NCBI GenBank assembly: GCA_963677375.2
Contig: CAXXIF010000005.1
Coordinates: 62,001 to 126,000 of the forward strand
Reading direction: 5' to 3'
Source: Pseudaeromonas sp963677375
GTDB taxonomy: Bacteria; Pseudomonadota; Gammaproteobacteria; Enterobacterales; Aeromonadaceae
DNA length: 64,000 nucleotides
The notes beneath the pieces are model-generated. The model was not told where the DNA came from. It made no database searches and saw only the letters and a list, made by a program, of their open reading frames with translations. Made by a program: the position numbers and the translations under genes. This document shows, in pieces, positions 51,079 through 59,284 of the stretch (position 1 is the first letter of the stretch; each line of letters begins with the position of its first letter).

Positions 51079-51154
51079 CAACTTATTGAGCGGAATTATT
51101 CCTCTATCTCTCGGAGGATATTTCCGCATGTTTTTACCTGCTTGTTTGGAATAG
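51079..51154 (-). other. attC-like recombination site 3 (diverged)
   Basis: The minus strand ends with AAGTTGTTGGGC, where GTTGGGC fits GTTRRRY. Upstream is an imperfect hairpin whose arms start GCGGAAATATCCTC and end GAGGAATAATTCCGC. The left core is unclear (CCAAACAAG). It lies 30 bases before the DUF1883 start, as expected at a cassette boundary. Confidence 0.5.
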
Positions 51155-51582
51155 TTATCCAATCAAGCGCTCGGTGTTCTATTCAGGGCCAACCGCAGGA
51201 TAGGTGGAGGCGTGTCTATCTATCCTCGTTGGTGACCTGTTCGGGTTCTTTTTGGTGTGGTGTAGTGGTTAGCAACACGCTAAGGCTCCCGGTTGTATCG
51301 TCAGGTGGTTCTTGGCGATTGGGATGGCTACCGCACGGGTTTGCGGCCACCCTATGCCCTGCATCGTCCATGATTCATCTGACCCTCGGTAGCAGAGTAT
51401 TCAAAAATTTCACGGCGATTTATGCGACAAAACTATCAGATTGGCATCAAAGTAACTTCTGGTGATTAAAATCCCGCGCCGAAAGTAGGCAAAAGGGGAT
51501 CTTGCTTTATGAGTGACACACCAAACCCTCGAAGTTTCCTGACCTTACGAAGATCAAACCCGCTTTTGCTCGTTAACATGAC
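51155..51582. other. intergenic, no convincing gene
   Basis: Between the last attC-like site and repeat copy B. A plus-strand frame at 51142-51465 is open but its composition is not protein-like. Nothing else recognised. Confidence 0.4.
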
Positions 51583-51851
51583 ACCCAAACTCCAAGCCGT
51601 CTGTCGGGCCGCGGGGTGGGGTGACTGGAGCCGGTGCGCGGTCAGGATGACCGCAAAAGGGAGCGTCACGCCATGGATGGCGTGTGGCTCCCGGCCGGTG
51701 AAAGGCAGCCCGGCACTCGGGGCTTTCCCGGCAGTCGGCATACGCCAAGGCCAGGGATTGCCAAGGGGGTGGCCTTTTCCCCCTTGGCCCGCCGCCGTTC
51801 ACCGGAGGTGAACAGGAAGCCATTGCCTGCAAGGCGGAACCGGATCAAGCC
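51583..51851 (+). repeat. 270-bp dispersed repeat, copy B
   Basis: Same landmarks as copy A in the same order on the plus strand, including GTGCGCGGTCAGGATGACCG, the CACGCCAT/ATGGCGTG palindrome and a CAAGGGGG/CCCCCTTG hairpin. The right third diverges most. Confidence 0.85.
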
Positions 51852-51961
51852 AACCTCAAATCCAGATTCACAAATCTGGAGTCGACCGTAAAGCCAACGA
51901 CCAGCCATAGGGTCAGTGTTGGGCTTCGCCCAACTCAGCCCAACCTACGACTGAATTACCC

Positions 51962-52229
51962 ACCCAAACTCCGAGCCGTCTGTCGGGCCGAGGGGTGGGG
52001 TGAATGGAGCCGGTGCGCGGTCAGGATGACCGCAAAAGGGAGCGTCACGCCATGGATGGCGTGTGGCTCCCGGCCGGTGGAGGGCAGCCCGGCACTCGGG
52101 GCTTTCCCGACAGTCGGCATACGCCAAGGCCAGGGGTTAAGGGGGCAGGGCCTTTTGCCCCCTTGCCGACCCCGCCAACGGGCGGTTGGCAAATCGCCCC
52201 TGCCGACCGGGTCGGAAACGGATCAATCC
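51962..52229 (+). repeat. 270-bp dispersed repeat, copy C
   Basis: Direct copy of B about 110 bases further on; near-identical in the central 160 bases. Its TAAGGGGGC/GCCCCCTT hairpin and TTGGCAAATC block are closer to copy A. Ends 60 bases before the MFS gene stop. Confidence 0.85.
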
Positions 52230-52290
52230 GAAGTGAATCACGATGATTCAGCCGAGTAAGACCGAGCAGCTCGGCTGAGGCTGAGCCGAT

Positions 52291-53616
52291 TCAGCTGACC
52301 GTCGGCCGACTCTCGGCCACCTTCAACCGCCAGCCGACCAACAGCGCCAGAACCAGCAAGACGGCGATAAACCCGCCGACGCCCGGCCAGCCGAACCTGT
52401 GCCAGAACAGGCCGCCTAGCGTGCCCGCCAGACTCGACCCCAGGTAATAGCAGAACAGATACAAGGAGGCGGCCTGGCCCTTGGCGCGGCGGGCGCGGGG
52501 GCCGATCCAGCTGCTGGCTACCGAGTGGGCGGCAAAGAAACCGGCGGCAAATAGCAACAGCCCCAGGATCACCAGCCAGAGCGCGCTAAACAGGGTCAGC
52601 AGCAAGCCGGCCAGCATCAGGCCGAGAAAGCCCAGCAGCACGGGGGCGCGGCCGAAGCGGGCTGTCATCAATCCGGCCTTGGGCGAGCTCCAGGTGCCGG
52701 TGAGATAGACCACCGAGAGCAGGCCGACCACCGCCTGGCTCAACTGCCAGGGGGACCCCATCAGGCGGTAGCCGATGTAGTTGAACAGGGTGACGAAGGC
52801 GCCCATCAGCAAAAAGCCTTCGGCAAACAGCCAGGGCAGGGCGGCATCGCGCCAGTGCAGGTGCAGCGAGATCAGCAAAGATCGTGGGCGCAGCGACAAG
52901 GGGCGGAAGTGGCGCGAGGGCGGCAGGATCTTCCAGAACATCAATGCCGCCGCCAGGGCGCAGCAGCCGATGGCGGTGAGCGCCAGTCGCCAGCCGAAGA
53001 AGTCGGTCAGCACCCCGGTGAGCAGGCGGCCGCTCATGCCACCAATCGAGTTGCCACTGATATAGAGCCCCATGGCAAAGGCGATCTGCGAGGGGTGGAT
53101 CTCCTCGGCCAGATAGCTCATCGCCACCGCCGCGACCCCGCTCAAGGCCAGCCCCATCAGCATGCGGAGCAGCAAGATGCCGTGCCAGCTCTGCATCCGG
53201 GTCGAGATCAGGGTACAGACCGAGGCCAGCAGCAGCGCCGTGACCATCACATTCTTGCGGCCGAAGGCATCGGAGAGCGGGCCGCTGATGAGCAGCCCCA
53301 GCGCCAGCATGGCGGTGGCGCAGGAGAGGGCGAGGCTGCTGCTGGCCGGTGAGATGGCAAAATCGTGCGAGAGCACCGGCAGGATCGGCTGCACGCAGTA
53401 GAGCAGGGCGAAGGTGGCAAACCCGGCGGCAAACAGCGCCAGGGTGACGCGCCAAAACGCCGTGCTGCCGCGCTGGATATAGCTGCCGTGAGGCAGTGAT
53501 CCGGGCCGGGTGGGGGCTGTCGTGGCTGGAGTAGTAACAGTCGATGCCGACGCAGAGGCTGCAGACAGTGGGAGTGCAGAAACCGCGGGAGTAGAAACAG
53601 ATGCAATGGGGCGCAC
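52291..53616 (-). CDS. ynfM: MFS transporter, YnfM-like
   Basis: 441 residues from GTG 53616, six bases after AAGGAT; the frame extends to a TTG at 53649. After about 55 Ser/Thr/Ala-rich residues come twelve membrane segments. The loop GPLSDAFGRKNVMVTAL is the MFS motif; RMLMGLALSGVAAVAMSYLA is conserved. Divergence from a LysR gene is the ynfL/ynfM arrangement of enterics. Substrate unknown; probably an efflux carrier. Confidence 0.82.
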   Translation of the reverse strand: MRPIASVSTPAVSALPLSAASASASTVTTPATTAPTRPGSLPHGSYIQRGSTAFWRVTLALFAAGFATFALLYCVQPILPVLSHDFAISPASSSLALSCATAMLALGLLISGPLSDAFGRKNVMVTALLLASVCTLISTRMQSWHGILLLRMLMGLALSGVAAVAMSYLAEEIHPSQIAFAMGLYISGNSIGGMSGRLLTGVLTDFFGWRLALTAIGCCALAAALMFWKILPPSRHFRPLSLRPRSLLISLHLHWRDAALPWLFAEGFLLMGAFVTLFNYIGYRLMGSPWQLSQAVVGLLSVVYLTGTWSSPKAGLMTARFGRAPVLLGFLGLMLAGLLLTLFSALWLVILGLLLFAAGFFAAHSVASSWIGPRARRAKGQAASLYLFCYYLGSSLAGTLGGLFWHRFGWPGVGGFIAVLLVLALLVGWRLKVAESRPTVS

Positions 53617-53737
53617 AATAGATCCTTGAACGCATTTCCCGTGAGACAAGAGGCGACGGGTAAGGCCTGGCGTCAGAGTAAAAAGCGGGCAATAATCTGT
53701 CTAATATATTAATAATCTGGATTGATAGGTTATAAGT

Positions 53738-54631
53738 ATGAATATCGAGTTGCGGCATCTGCGCTATTTCGTCGCCGTCGCCGAGGAGCTGCACTTTGGC
53801 CGGGCGGCGGCGCGGCTGAATATCTCCCAGCCGCCCTTGAGTCAGCAGATCTTGCTGCTGGAGCAGCAGATCGGTGCTCGGCTGCTGGCACGCACCAATC
53901 GCAGTGTCAGCCTGACCGCCGCCGGGGCGCAGTTTCTGGCCGATGCTCGGCAGATCTTGGGCCAGGTGGAGACCGCGGCCAGCCGCGCCGCCCGCCTGCA
54001 TGGGGGGGAAACCGGCGAGCTGCGGCTAGGGCTCACCGCCTCGGCACCCTTTATCAAGACGGTCTCGGATGCGCTGCTGCTCTACCGCCAGCGCTATCCG
54101 GATGTGCATGTGCAGACCCAGGAGAGCCATACCCGCGAGCAGATAGGCCCCTTGGGCGATGGCAGCCTGGATCTGGGGCTGATGCGCAACACGCCGCTGC
54201 CCGATACCCTGTGCTGGCGGGTGGCGCTGCGCGAGCCCATGCTGGCCATGGTGCACCACAGTCATCCGCTGGCCGGAAGGGCGCGGATCTCCCTGCGCGA
54301 GCTGGCCGCCGAGCCCTTTGTGTTCTTCGACCCCCTGGCGGGGACCGGGCTGTACGACGATATCCTCGGCTTGCTGCAGCGTTATGGTGTCACCCCGGCG
54401 GTGACCCAGGAAGTCGGCGAGGCGATGACGATCCTGGGGCTGGTCGCCGCCGGGCTTGGGGTCTCCATCTTGCCCGCCTCCTATCGCCGGTTGCGGCTGG
54501 AGGAGATCTGCTGGCTGCCGCTGGAGGAGCCGGATGCCATCTCCGAACTCTGGCTGGTGTGGGCCAAACATCGCGAGCTCAGCGCCCCGGCGCGGCATTT
54601 TATCGAGCTGCTGGGTCAGACGGTGGAATGA
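53738..54631 (+). CDS. LysR-family regulator (YnfL-like)
   Basis: 297 residues. Winged helix (MNIELRHLRYFVAVAEELHF, AARLNISQPPLSQQI, LEQQIGARLLART) and a LysR effector domain (LRLGLTASAPFIKTVSDALL, GLVAAGLGVSILPAS). It likely controls the divergent MFS gene from the 121-bp gap, which is A+T-rich near 53700-53735. Effector unknown. Confidence 0.88.
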   Translation: MNIELRHLRYFVAVAEELHFGRAAARLNISQPPLSQQILLLEQQIGARLLARTNRSVSLTAAGAQFLADARQILGQVETAASRAARLHGGETGELRLGLTASAPFIKTVSDALLLYRQRYPDVHVQTQESHTREQIGPLGDGSLDLGLMRNTPLPDTLCWRVALREPMLAMVHHSHPLAGRARISLRELAAEPFVFFDPLAGTGLYDDILGLLQRYGVTPAVTQEVGEAMTILGLVAAGLGVSILPASYRRLRLEEICWLPLEEPDAISELWLVWAKHRELSAPARHFIELLGQTVE

Positions 54632-54660
54632 TTTCGGCAGCTTGTCGTTGATAAAAAGCA

Positions 54661-54686
54661 TCAGGCCCGGCAAATGCCGGGCCTGA
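54661..54686. terminator. terminator hairpin after the LysR gene
   Basis: Perfect 12-bp stem TCAGGCCCGGCA / TGCCGGGCCTGA with almost no loop and no T-run. The same AGGCCCGGCAA core recurs at 55629-55652. Confidence 0.6.
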
Positions 54687-54990
54687 TGTTATGACCCCAA
54701 ATAGTCCATCGCCCACTGTAGCGATTGGGTAGCGCTGTGGTGCTCCCATGGATGGGTTCATGCGCGTTAGCGTGTGCATCCAACTCGATGGGGCATCATT
54801 GGGAGCGAACGCTCATACACGGCTGACTAGTGGCGATGAATAGGGAAAGTGCTGCAGACGAAGGTAGTACAATATTTTGTCTCAATGCTGGTTGTAAGGT
54901 TATGTAAGGGGTGCATCACATAATTTTAGTGAATATGGTTGATTTGCTTTTTTGTTGTTGATGACTTAGCCAAGATTAGACCTTTTATTC
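54687..54990. other. intergenic, repeat-like and A+T-rich
   Basis: 54722-54800 shares ATGGATGGGTTCA and AGCGTGTGC blocks with 43380-43480 in inverse orientation. 54880-54990 is A+T-rich and probably holds the promoter of the lipoprotein gene. No coding frame seen. Confidence 0.5.
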
Positions 54991-55030
54991 AATCCATCAA
55001 TCCATCAATCCATCAATCCATCAATCCATC
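54991..55030 (+). repeat. 8-bp tandem repeat before a lipoprotein gene
   Basis: AATCCATC five times in perfect tandem. The last copy ends five bases before the GAGG ribosome site and 14 bases before the ATG at 55045. Changes in copy number would alter leader length without changing the reading frame. Confidence 0.92.
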
Positions 55031-55044
55031 ATTCATGAGGCTCC

Positions 55045-55554
55045 ATGAGTAATAAATATCTTCGTCTCGCGTCAGTGTTGTTTGCTGTGACCACCCTGAC
55101 TGCATGTGCCAATAAACCCTATGAACCTATACCTGAGGGATATACAGGCCCTGTCGCTGAGGTGAGCGATACCATTGACAACGAGAATGGTACATCTGCT
55201 TATATGTATGTTGTGTATCAGGTTGATTATAAGCCGGTCGTCAATAGCATTGCCGCGTCATTGAATAAGAGTTATGGCAATGGAGCCATGCTGACATCCG
55301 AATTGGTGTCACGAAAAGTTCCAATAGAGCAAATTGCGTTATCCGTAATGGCTAAAAAAGTATATGCCTCACCGGTAGGCAGCTGGGTTAGTGAAAATCC
55401 GGTAGAAGTGAAGGATAAATTTACTTTTACGCCCCAGGCTGGACATAGTTATTCCGTGAAGGGCGTGTTGGGGATGGAGCAATCTGTCGTGCAATTGGTC
55501 GACGAAATCGATGGCACAGTTATTGCAGAGTCCAAGGCGACCGCCTCGAACTGA
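55045..55554 (+). CDS. small outer-membrane-type lipoprotein, unrecognised
   Basis: 169 residues. Signal with lipobox LTAC (Cys at 21). The mature part starts NKPYEPIPEGYTGPVAEVSD and looks beta-rich (GHSYSVKGVLGMEQSVVQLVDE). No family recognised. The A+T-rich gene is preceded by an 8-bp tandem repeat and followed by a hairpin terminator. Confidence 0.75.
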   Translation: MSNKYLRLASVLFAVTTLTACANKPYEPIPEGYTGPVAEVSDTIDNENGTSAYMYVVYQVDYKPVVNSIAASLNKSYGNGAMLTSELVSRKVPIEQIALSVMAKKVYASPVGSWVSENPVEVKDKFTFTPQAGHSYSVKGVLGMEQSVVQLVDEIDGTVIAESKATASN

Positions 55555-55628
55555 ATATAAGAAGGTTCAATATTCTCGCATCGGATATTCACCCTGCGCG
55601 AGGGTATTGATCCATGAGATAAATACAT

Positions 55629-55652
55629 AAGGCCCGGCAATTGCCGGGCCTT
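55629..55652. terminator. shared terminator hairpin
   Basis: Perfect palindrome with arms AAGGCCCGGCAA / TTGCCGGGCCTT between convergent genes; partial T-runs on both sides. Confidence 0.7.
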
Positions 55653-55694
55653 ATTGTTTATTCACGGCAGGATAAATCCTGCTGTCATCCGCGA

Positions 55695-57158
55695 TTACAG
55701 CTCGCGGCCGTTGCTGGCGATGACCTTCTTGTACCAGTCGAAGGACTGTTTGCGCGAGCGAGCGCCTGTGCCGGTGCCATCGTCATGCAGGTCGACATAG
55801 ATAAAGCCGTAGCGCTTCTTGTACTCGCCGGTGGTAAAGGAGACCAGATCGATGCAGCCCCAGGGGGTGTAGCCGATCAGATCCACGCCATCGAGGGCCA
55901 CCGCCTTCTTCATCTCGCGAATATGGGCGCCCAGATAGTCGATGCGGTAGGTGTCGCGCACCACGCCATCGGCATCGGGTTTATCGATGGCACCAAAGCC
56001 GTTTTCGACGATAAACAGCGGCAGCTGATAGCGCTCGTACAGGCAGTTCAGGGCGTAGCGCAGGCCGACCGGATCGATACTCCAGCCCCAGTCACTGCTG
56101 CGGATGTGCGGGTTGGTGACCGAGTAGGGGGAGCTGGCGTCCTGGCTGTGGGCGATGGATTTGGCTTCCCCGGCTTGCACGGTATTCGACATGTAGTAGC
56201 TAAAGCCGATGTAGTCGACGGTGCCGGCGGCCAGGATGGCGGCATCTTCCGGCGCCATGTCGATGGCGAAACCGCGACGTTGCCAGTCGAGCAGTGCATA
56301 GCTGGGGTAGGCGCCGCGCACCATCACATCGGAGAAGAAATAGCGATCCCGCATCGCCACCTGGGCCAGCATCACATCATCCGGATGGCAGGAGTAGGGA
56401 TAGAAGGGGCTGATGGCACACATGCAGCCGACTTTCAGCGCCGGGTTGAGTTCATGGGCAAATTTCACCACCCGGGCGCTGGCCACAAACTGGTGATGCA
56501 CCGCCTGATACATGGCCTGCACGGCATCGGCCTGCTGGCTAAAGCGTACGCCGGAGCACATCCAGCCGAACAGATCCGAGTCGGTGTTCATCTGGTTGTT
56601 GATCTCGTTAAAGGTCATCCAGTAACGCACCTTGTGCTGATAGCGGCGGATCACCACCTCGGAGAAGCGCACAAAGTGGTCGATGACGGCGCGATCCAGC
56701 CAGCCGTGATTGTGCTGGGCCAGGTGATAGGGCATCTCGAAGTGGCTTAGGGTGATCACGGGCTCAATGCCGTGCTTGAGCAGCTCGTCAAACAGATCAT
56801 CATAGAACTGCAGACCAGCTTCGTTCGGTTCAAGCTCGTCACCGCGCGGGAAGATGCGGGTCCAGGCGATGCTGGTGCGGAAGCACTTGAAACCCATCTC
56901 CGCCAGCAGGGCTATGTCTTCCTTGTAGCTGTGGTAGAAGTCGATGGCGGTGTGGTTCGGATAGAACTCGCCTTCGACCACGCCAGCTGTGATGCGGCGC
57001 ATCACACCGTGGGCGCCACCGGTCAGCACATCGGCGACGCTTGGTCCTTTACCGCCCTGATCCCAGCCTCCTTCGAGCTGATGGGCCGCGACGGCGCCGC
57101 CCCACAAAAAGTTATCTGGAAAGCCGTGTTCTAAGGATTGCGGCGCTGATTTGGGCAT
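55695..57158 (-). CDS. bglA: 6-phospho-beta-glucosidase BglA (GH1)
   Basis: 487 residues. GH1 acid/base Glu in YWMTFNEINNQ and nucleophile in PLFIVENGFGA. FLWGGAVAAHQLEGGWDQGG, FRTSIAWTRIFPRG and a C-terminal SFDWYKKVIASNG follow enteric BglA closely. Hydrolyses phosphorylated beta-glucosides delivered by a PTS; no PTS gene is next to it. A promoter with a LacI-type operator lies just upstream. Confidence 0.93.
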   Translation of the reverse strand: MPKSAPQSLEHGFPDNFLWGGAVAAHQLEGGWDQGGKGPSVADVLTGGAHGVMRRITAGVVEGEFYPNHTAIDFYHSYKEDIALLAEMGFKCFRTSIAWTRIFPRGDELEPNEAGLQFYDDLFDELLKHGIEPVITLSHFEMPYHLAQHNHGWLDRAVIDHFVRFSEVVIRRYQHKVRYWMTFNEINNQMNTDSDLFGWMCSGVRFSQQADAVQAMYQAVHHQFVASARVVKFAHELNPALKVGCMCAISPFYPYSCHPDDVMLAQVAMRDRYFFSDVMVRGAYPSYALLDWQRRGFAIDMAPEDAAILAAGTVDYIGFSYYMSNTVQAGEAKSIAHSQDASSPYSVTNPHIRSSDWGWSIDPVGLRYALNCLYERYQLPLFIVENGFGAIDKPDADGVVRDTYRIDYLGAHIREMKKAVALDGVDLIGYTPWGCIDLVSFTTGEYKKRYGFIYVDLHDDGTGTGARSRKQSFDWYKKVIASNGREL

Positions 57159-57202
57159 AAGAACCTCGCTGGGCGGATGTGGGATCGAGTGTATCGGAGG
57201 GC

Positions 57203-57242
57203 ATAATGCCCGTTTAAATGGAATTGTGCAACCGGTTGCGTG
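57203..57242 (-). promoter_or_regulatory. bglA promoter with LacI-type operator
   Basis: On the minus strand, TTGCAC (57231-57226), 17 bases, then CATTAT (57208-57203). The -35 is covered by the perfect 12-bp palindrome GCAACCGGTTGC (57228-57239), a LacI-family operator form. Repression by a LacI/GalR regulator responding to a beta-glucoside is likely. Confidence 0.65.
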
Positions 57243-57370
57243 ATGGTTTTGTTGTCTCTGTTTCTCTCACTAGCCTAGCTTCTGCGAGGTGCCATGACCG
57301 ATCATGCCGCTGGTTGAACATGTTGGTTTTGTATACATTCGATTTTGTTGTATTTGTGTGAGAGGTGGTT

Positions 57371-57643
57371 ATGAATCGAAATGTCTTGGCTCACGCTGGC
57401 CTGGTGACCAGTTTATTACTCTGTGGTTGCGAGCAGGCCGTGGAGCCAGCACCTCAGGTTGGCATCGCCAACCCCGCTAGCGTTTACTGTGCTGAGCAAG
57501 GTGGCAAGAGTGAGACTGTCACAACAAAGGCCGGGCAAAGCAGCAATTGCCACCTTCCGGATGGGCGAGTGGTGGAGGAGTGGAGCCTCTATCGGGCCGC
57601 TCATGGAAACTCTGCATCGCCATCGGCGGCCAAGGCGAATTAA
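57371..57643 (+). CDS. DUF333 lipoprotein
   Basis: 90 residues from ATG 57371, after GAGAGG. Signal and lipobox-like LLLCGC, then the DUF333 core (ANPASVYCAEQGGKSE, CHLPDGRVVEEWSLYRAAHG). Such small lipoproteins (YoaF-like, sometimes labelled hemolysin) have no proven function. Confidence 0.8.
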   Translation: MNRNVLAHAGLVTSLLLCGCEQAVEPAPQVGIANPASVYCAEQGGKSETVTTKAGQSSNCHLPDGRVVEEWSLYRAAHGNSASPSAAKAN

Positions 57644-57748
57644 CGTCTGCACCTGCCTCCTCTTGCTTCCGTTACGGGCGAGGTTCAGGGGCTTAACCAT
57701 CGCGATCTTTGCCGATCGTCATGGGTTGGCGTTGACGACAGATACACA

Positions 57749-57770
57749 AACGGCCCCATCAGGGGCCGTT
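57749..57770 (-). terminator. terminator of metK
   Basis: AACGGCCCC / GGGGCCGTT stem with a four-base loop; a short T-run on the minus strand. Confidence 0.7.
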
Positions 57771-57812
57771 GGTAGTGCATCGGTCGAGCCGAAAAGCCAG
57801 CGTCAGCGGGGC

Positions 57813-58967
57813 TTATTTCAGACCTGCCGCGTCACGCAGCAGGTCGGCCTTGTCGGTCTTTTCCCATGGGAACTCTTCGCGACCGAAGTGACCGTAGGCG
57901 GCGGTGGCCTGGTAGATCGGACGTTTCAGATCCAGCATCTCGATGAGGCCGTAGGGGCGCAGATCGAAGAACTGGCGCACCAGCTTGATGAGATGGCTCT
58001 CGTCCAGCTTGCCGGTGCCGAAGGTTTCAATGCTGATGGAGGTCGGCTCGGCGACGCCGATGGCGTAGGAGACCTGGATCTCGCAACGTTCAGCCAGACC
58101 CGCGGCGACGATATTCTTGGCGACATAACGGGCGGCATAGGCGGCGGAGCGATCCACCTTGGAGGGGTCTTTCCCGGAGAAGGCGCCGCCACCGTGACGA
58201 GCCATGCCGCCGTAGGTATCGACGATGATCTTGCGACCGGTCAGACCACAATCGCCCATGGGGCCGCCGATGACGAAACGGCCGGTCGGGTTGATGAAGT
58301 ATTTGGTGTTGTGGTTCAGCCACTCTTTGGGCAGCACCGGCTTGATGATCTCTTCCTGGACCGCTTCAACCAGCTGATCGTGCTCTATATCTTCGCGGTG
58401 CTGAGTGGAGAGCACCACGGCATCGATACCCTGGATCTTGCCGTCGCTGTCGTAGGCGAAGGTGATCTGACTCTTGGCGTCCGGACGCAGCCAGGGCAGT
58501 ACGCCGCTCTTGCGCACTTCGGACTGGCGTTTGACCAGCAGGTGGGCATAGGTGATGGGGGCGGGCATCAGCACATCGGTTTCGTTGCTGGCATAACCGA
58601 ACATCAGGCCCTGGTCACCGGCACCCAGCTCTTTGGGGTCTTTACGGTCGACACCGCGGTTGATATCCGGGGATTGCTTGCCGATGGCGCTCAGCACGGC
58701 GCAGGAGTTGGCATCGAAGCCCATGTCGGAGTGGACATAGCCGATGTCACGGACGGTTTGTCGCACCAGCTCTTCGATATCGACCCAGGCGGAGGTGGTG
58801 ATTTCGCCACCGACCAGCACCATGCCGGTCTTGACGAAGCTTTCGCAGGCCACACGAGCCATAGGATCCTGCGCCAAAATGGCATCCAACACCGCATCGG
58901 AGATCTGGTCGGCGATCTTGTCGGGATGTCCTTCGGAGACGGATTCGGAGGTAAACAGTCTGGCCAT
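57813..58967 (-). CDS. metK: S-adenosylmethionine synthetase MetK
   Basis: 384 residues, full length. ATP site GHPDKIADQISDAVLDAIL, GAGDQGLMFGYA, and P-loop-like GGGAFSGKDPSKVDRSAAYA. Makes S-adenosylmethionine from methionine and ATP. AGAGAA precedes the ATG. Tandem MetJ boxes upstream indicate feedback repression by its product. Divergent from tkt. Confidence 0.96.
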   Translation of the reverse strand: MARLFTSESVSEGHPDKIADQISDAVLDAILAQDPMARVACESFVKTGMVLVGGEITTSAWVDIEELVRQTVRDIGYVHSDMGFDANSCAVLSAIGKQSPDINRGVDRKDPKELGAGDQGLMFGYASNETDVLMPAPITYAHLLVKRQSEVRKSGVLPWLRPDAKSQITFAYDSDGKIQGIDAVVLSTQHREDIEHDQLVEAVQEEIIKPVLPKEWLNHNTKYFINPTGRFVIGGPMGDCGLTGRKIIVDTYGGMARHGGGAFSGKDPSKVDRSAAYAARYVAKNIVAAGLAERCEIQVSYAIGVAEPTSISIETFGTGKLDESHLIKLVRQFFDLRPYGLIEMLDLKRPIYQATAAYGHFGREEFPWEKTDKADLLRDAAGLK

Positions 58968-59021
58968 GTTGTTCTCTTCTAAAAATGCTTGCAGGGATCA
59001 GCCGTGGTCACGGCGGTGAAT

Positions 59022-59045
59022 AGAAGTATTCACATCTAGACGTCT
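59022..59045 (-). promoter_or_regulatory. MetJ operator of metK
   Basis: Three tandem 8-mers on the minus strand: AGACGTCT (perfect met box), AGATGTGA (5 of 8) and ATACTTCT (6 of 8). They lie 55-78 bases before the metK ATG. The rest of the 317-bp gap to tkt shows no gene. Confidence 0.8.
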
Positions 59046-59284
59046 ATTCTATTTTTGCTGAGCGGCTATTGCCAGTAAAAAATGGTTTGGGCTTCGAGAC
59101 CGAGGACGCGCACTTGGTAGAAAGCGCCAGCGGTCTAGCTTGATGATAGTGAGTCTGCGGCGATAACGCTTGCGCTCCCAGAACAAAAAGCGGGGTGAAC
59201 AATAGTGTTTGCGCCCATCGGAGGGGTTTGGGAGAATAGCGACCCCAAACTGGCACAGAGCTATGAAGACCCCAGGAGTAATAG

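Noticed and set aside
51142..51465. 107-residue plus-strand frame right of the attC-like sites
   Set aside because: No ribosome site, odd composition and no family resemblance.
52586..54001. 471-residue minus-strand frame overlapping the MFS and LysR genes
   Set aside because: It lies in another frame of the MFS gene and antisense to LysR, is Arg/Ala/Gly-rich in a high-GC region, and has no family features.
55641..56750. 369-residue plus-strand frame
   Set aside because: Antisense to bglA, whose GH1 motifs are complete; long antisense frames are common in high-GC genes.
57423..58982. 519-residue plus-strand frame
   Set aside because: Antisense to metK and overlapping the DUF333 gene; composition is not protein-like.
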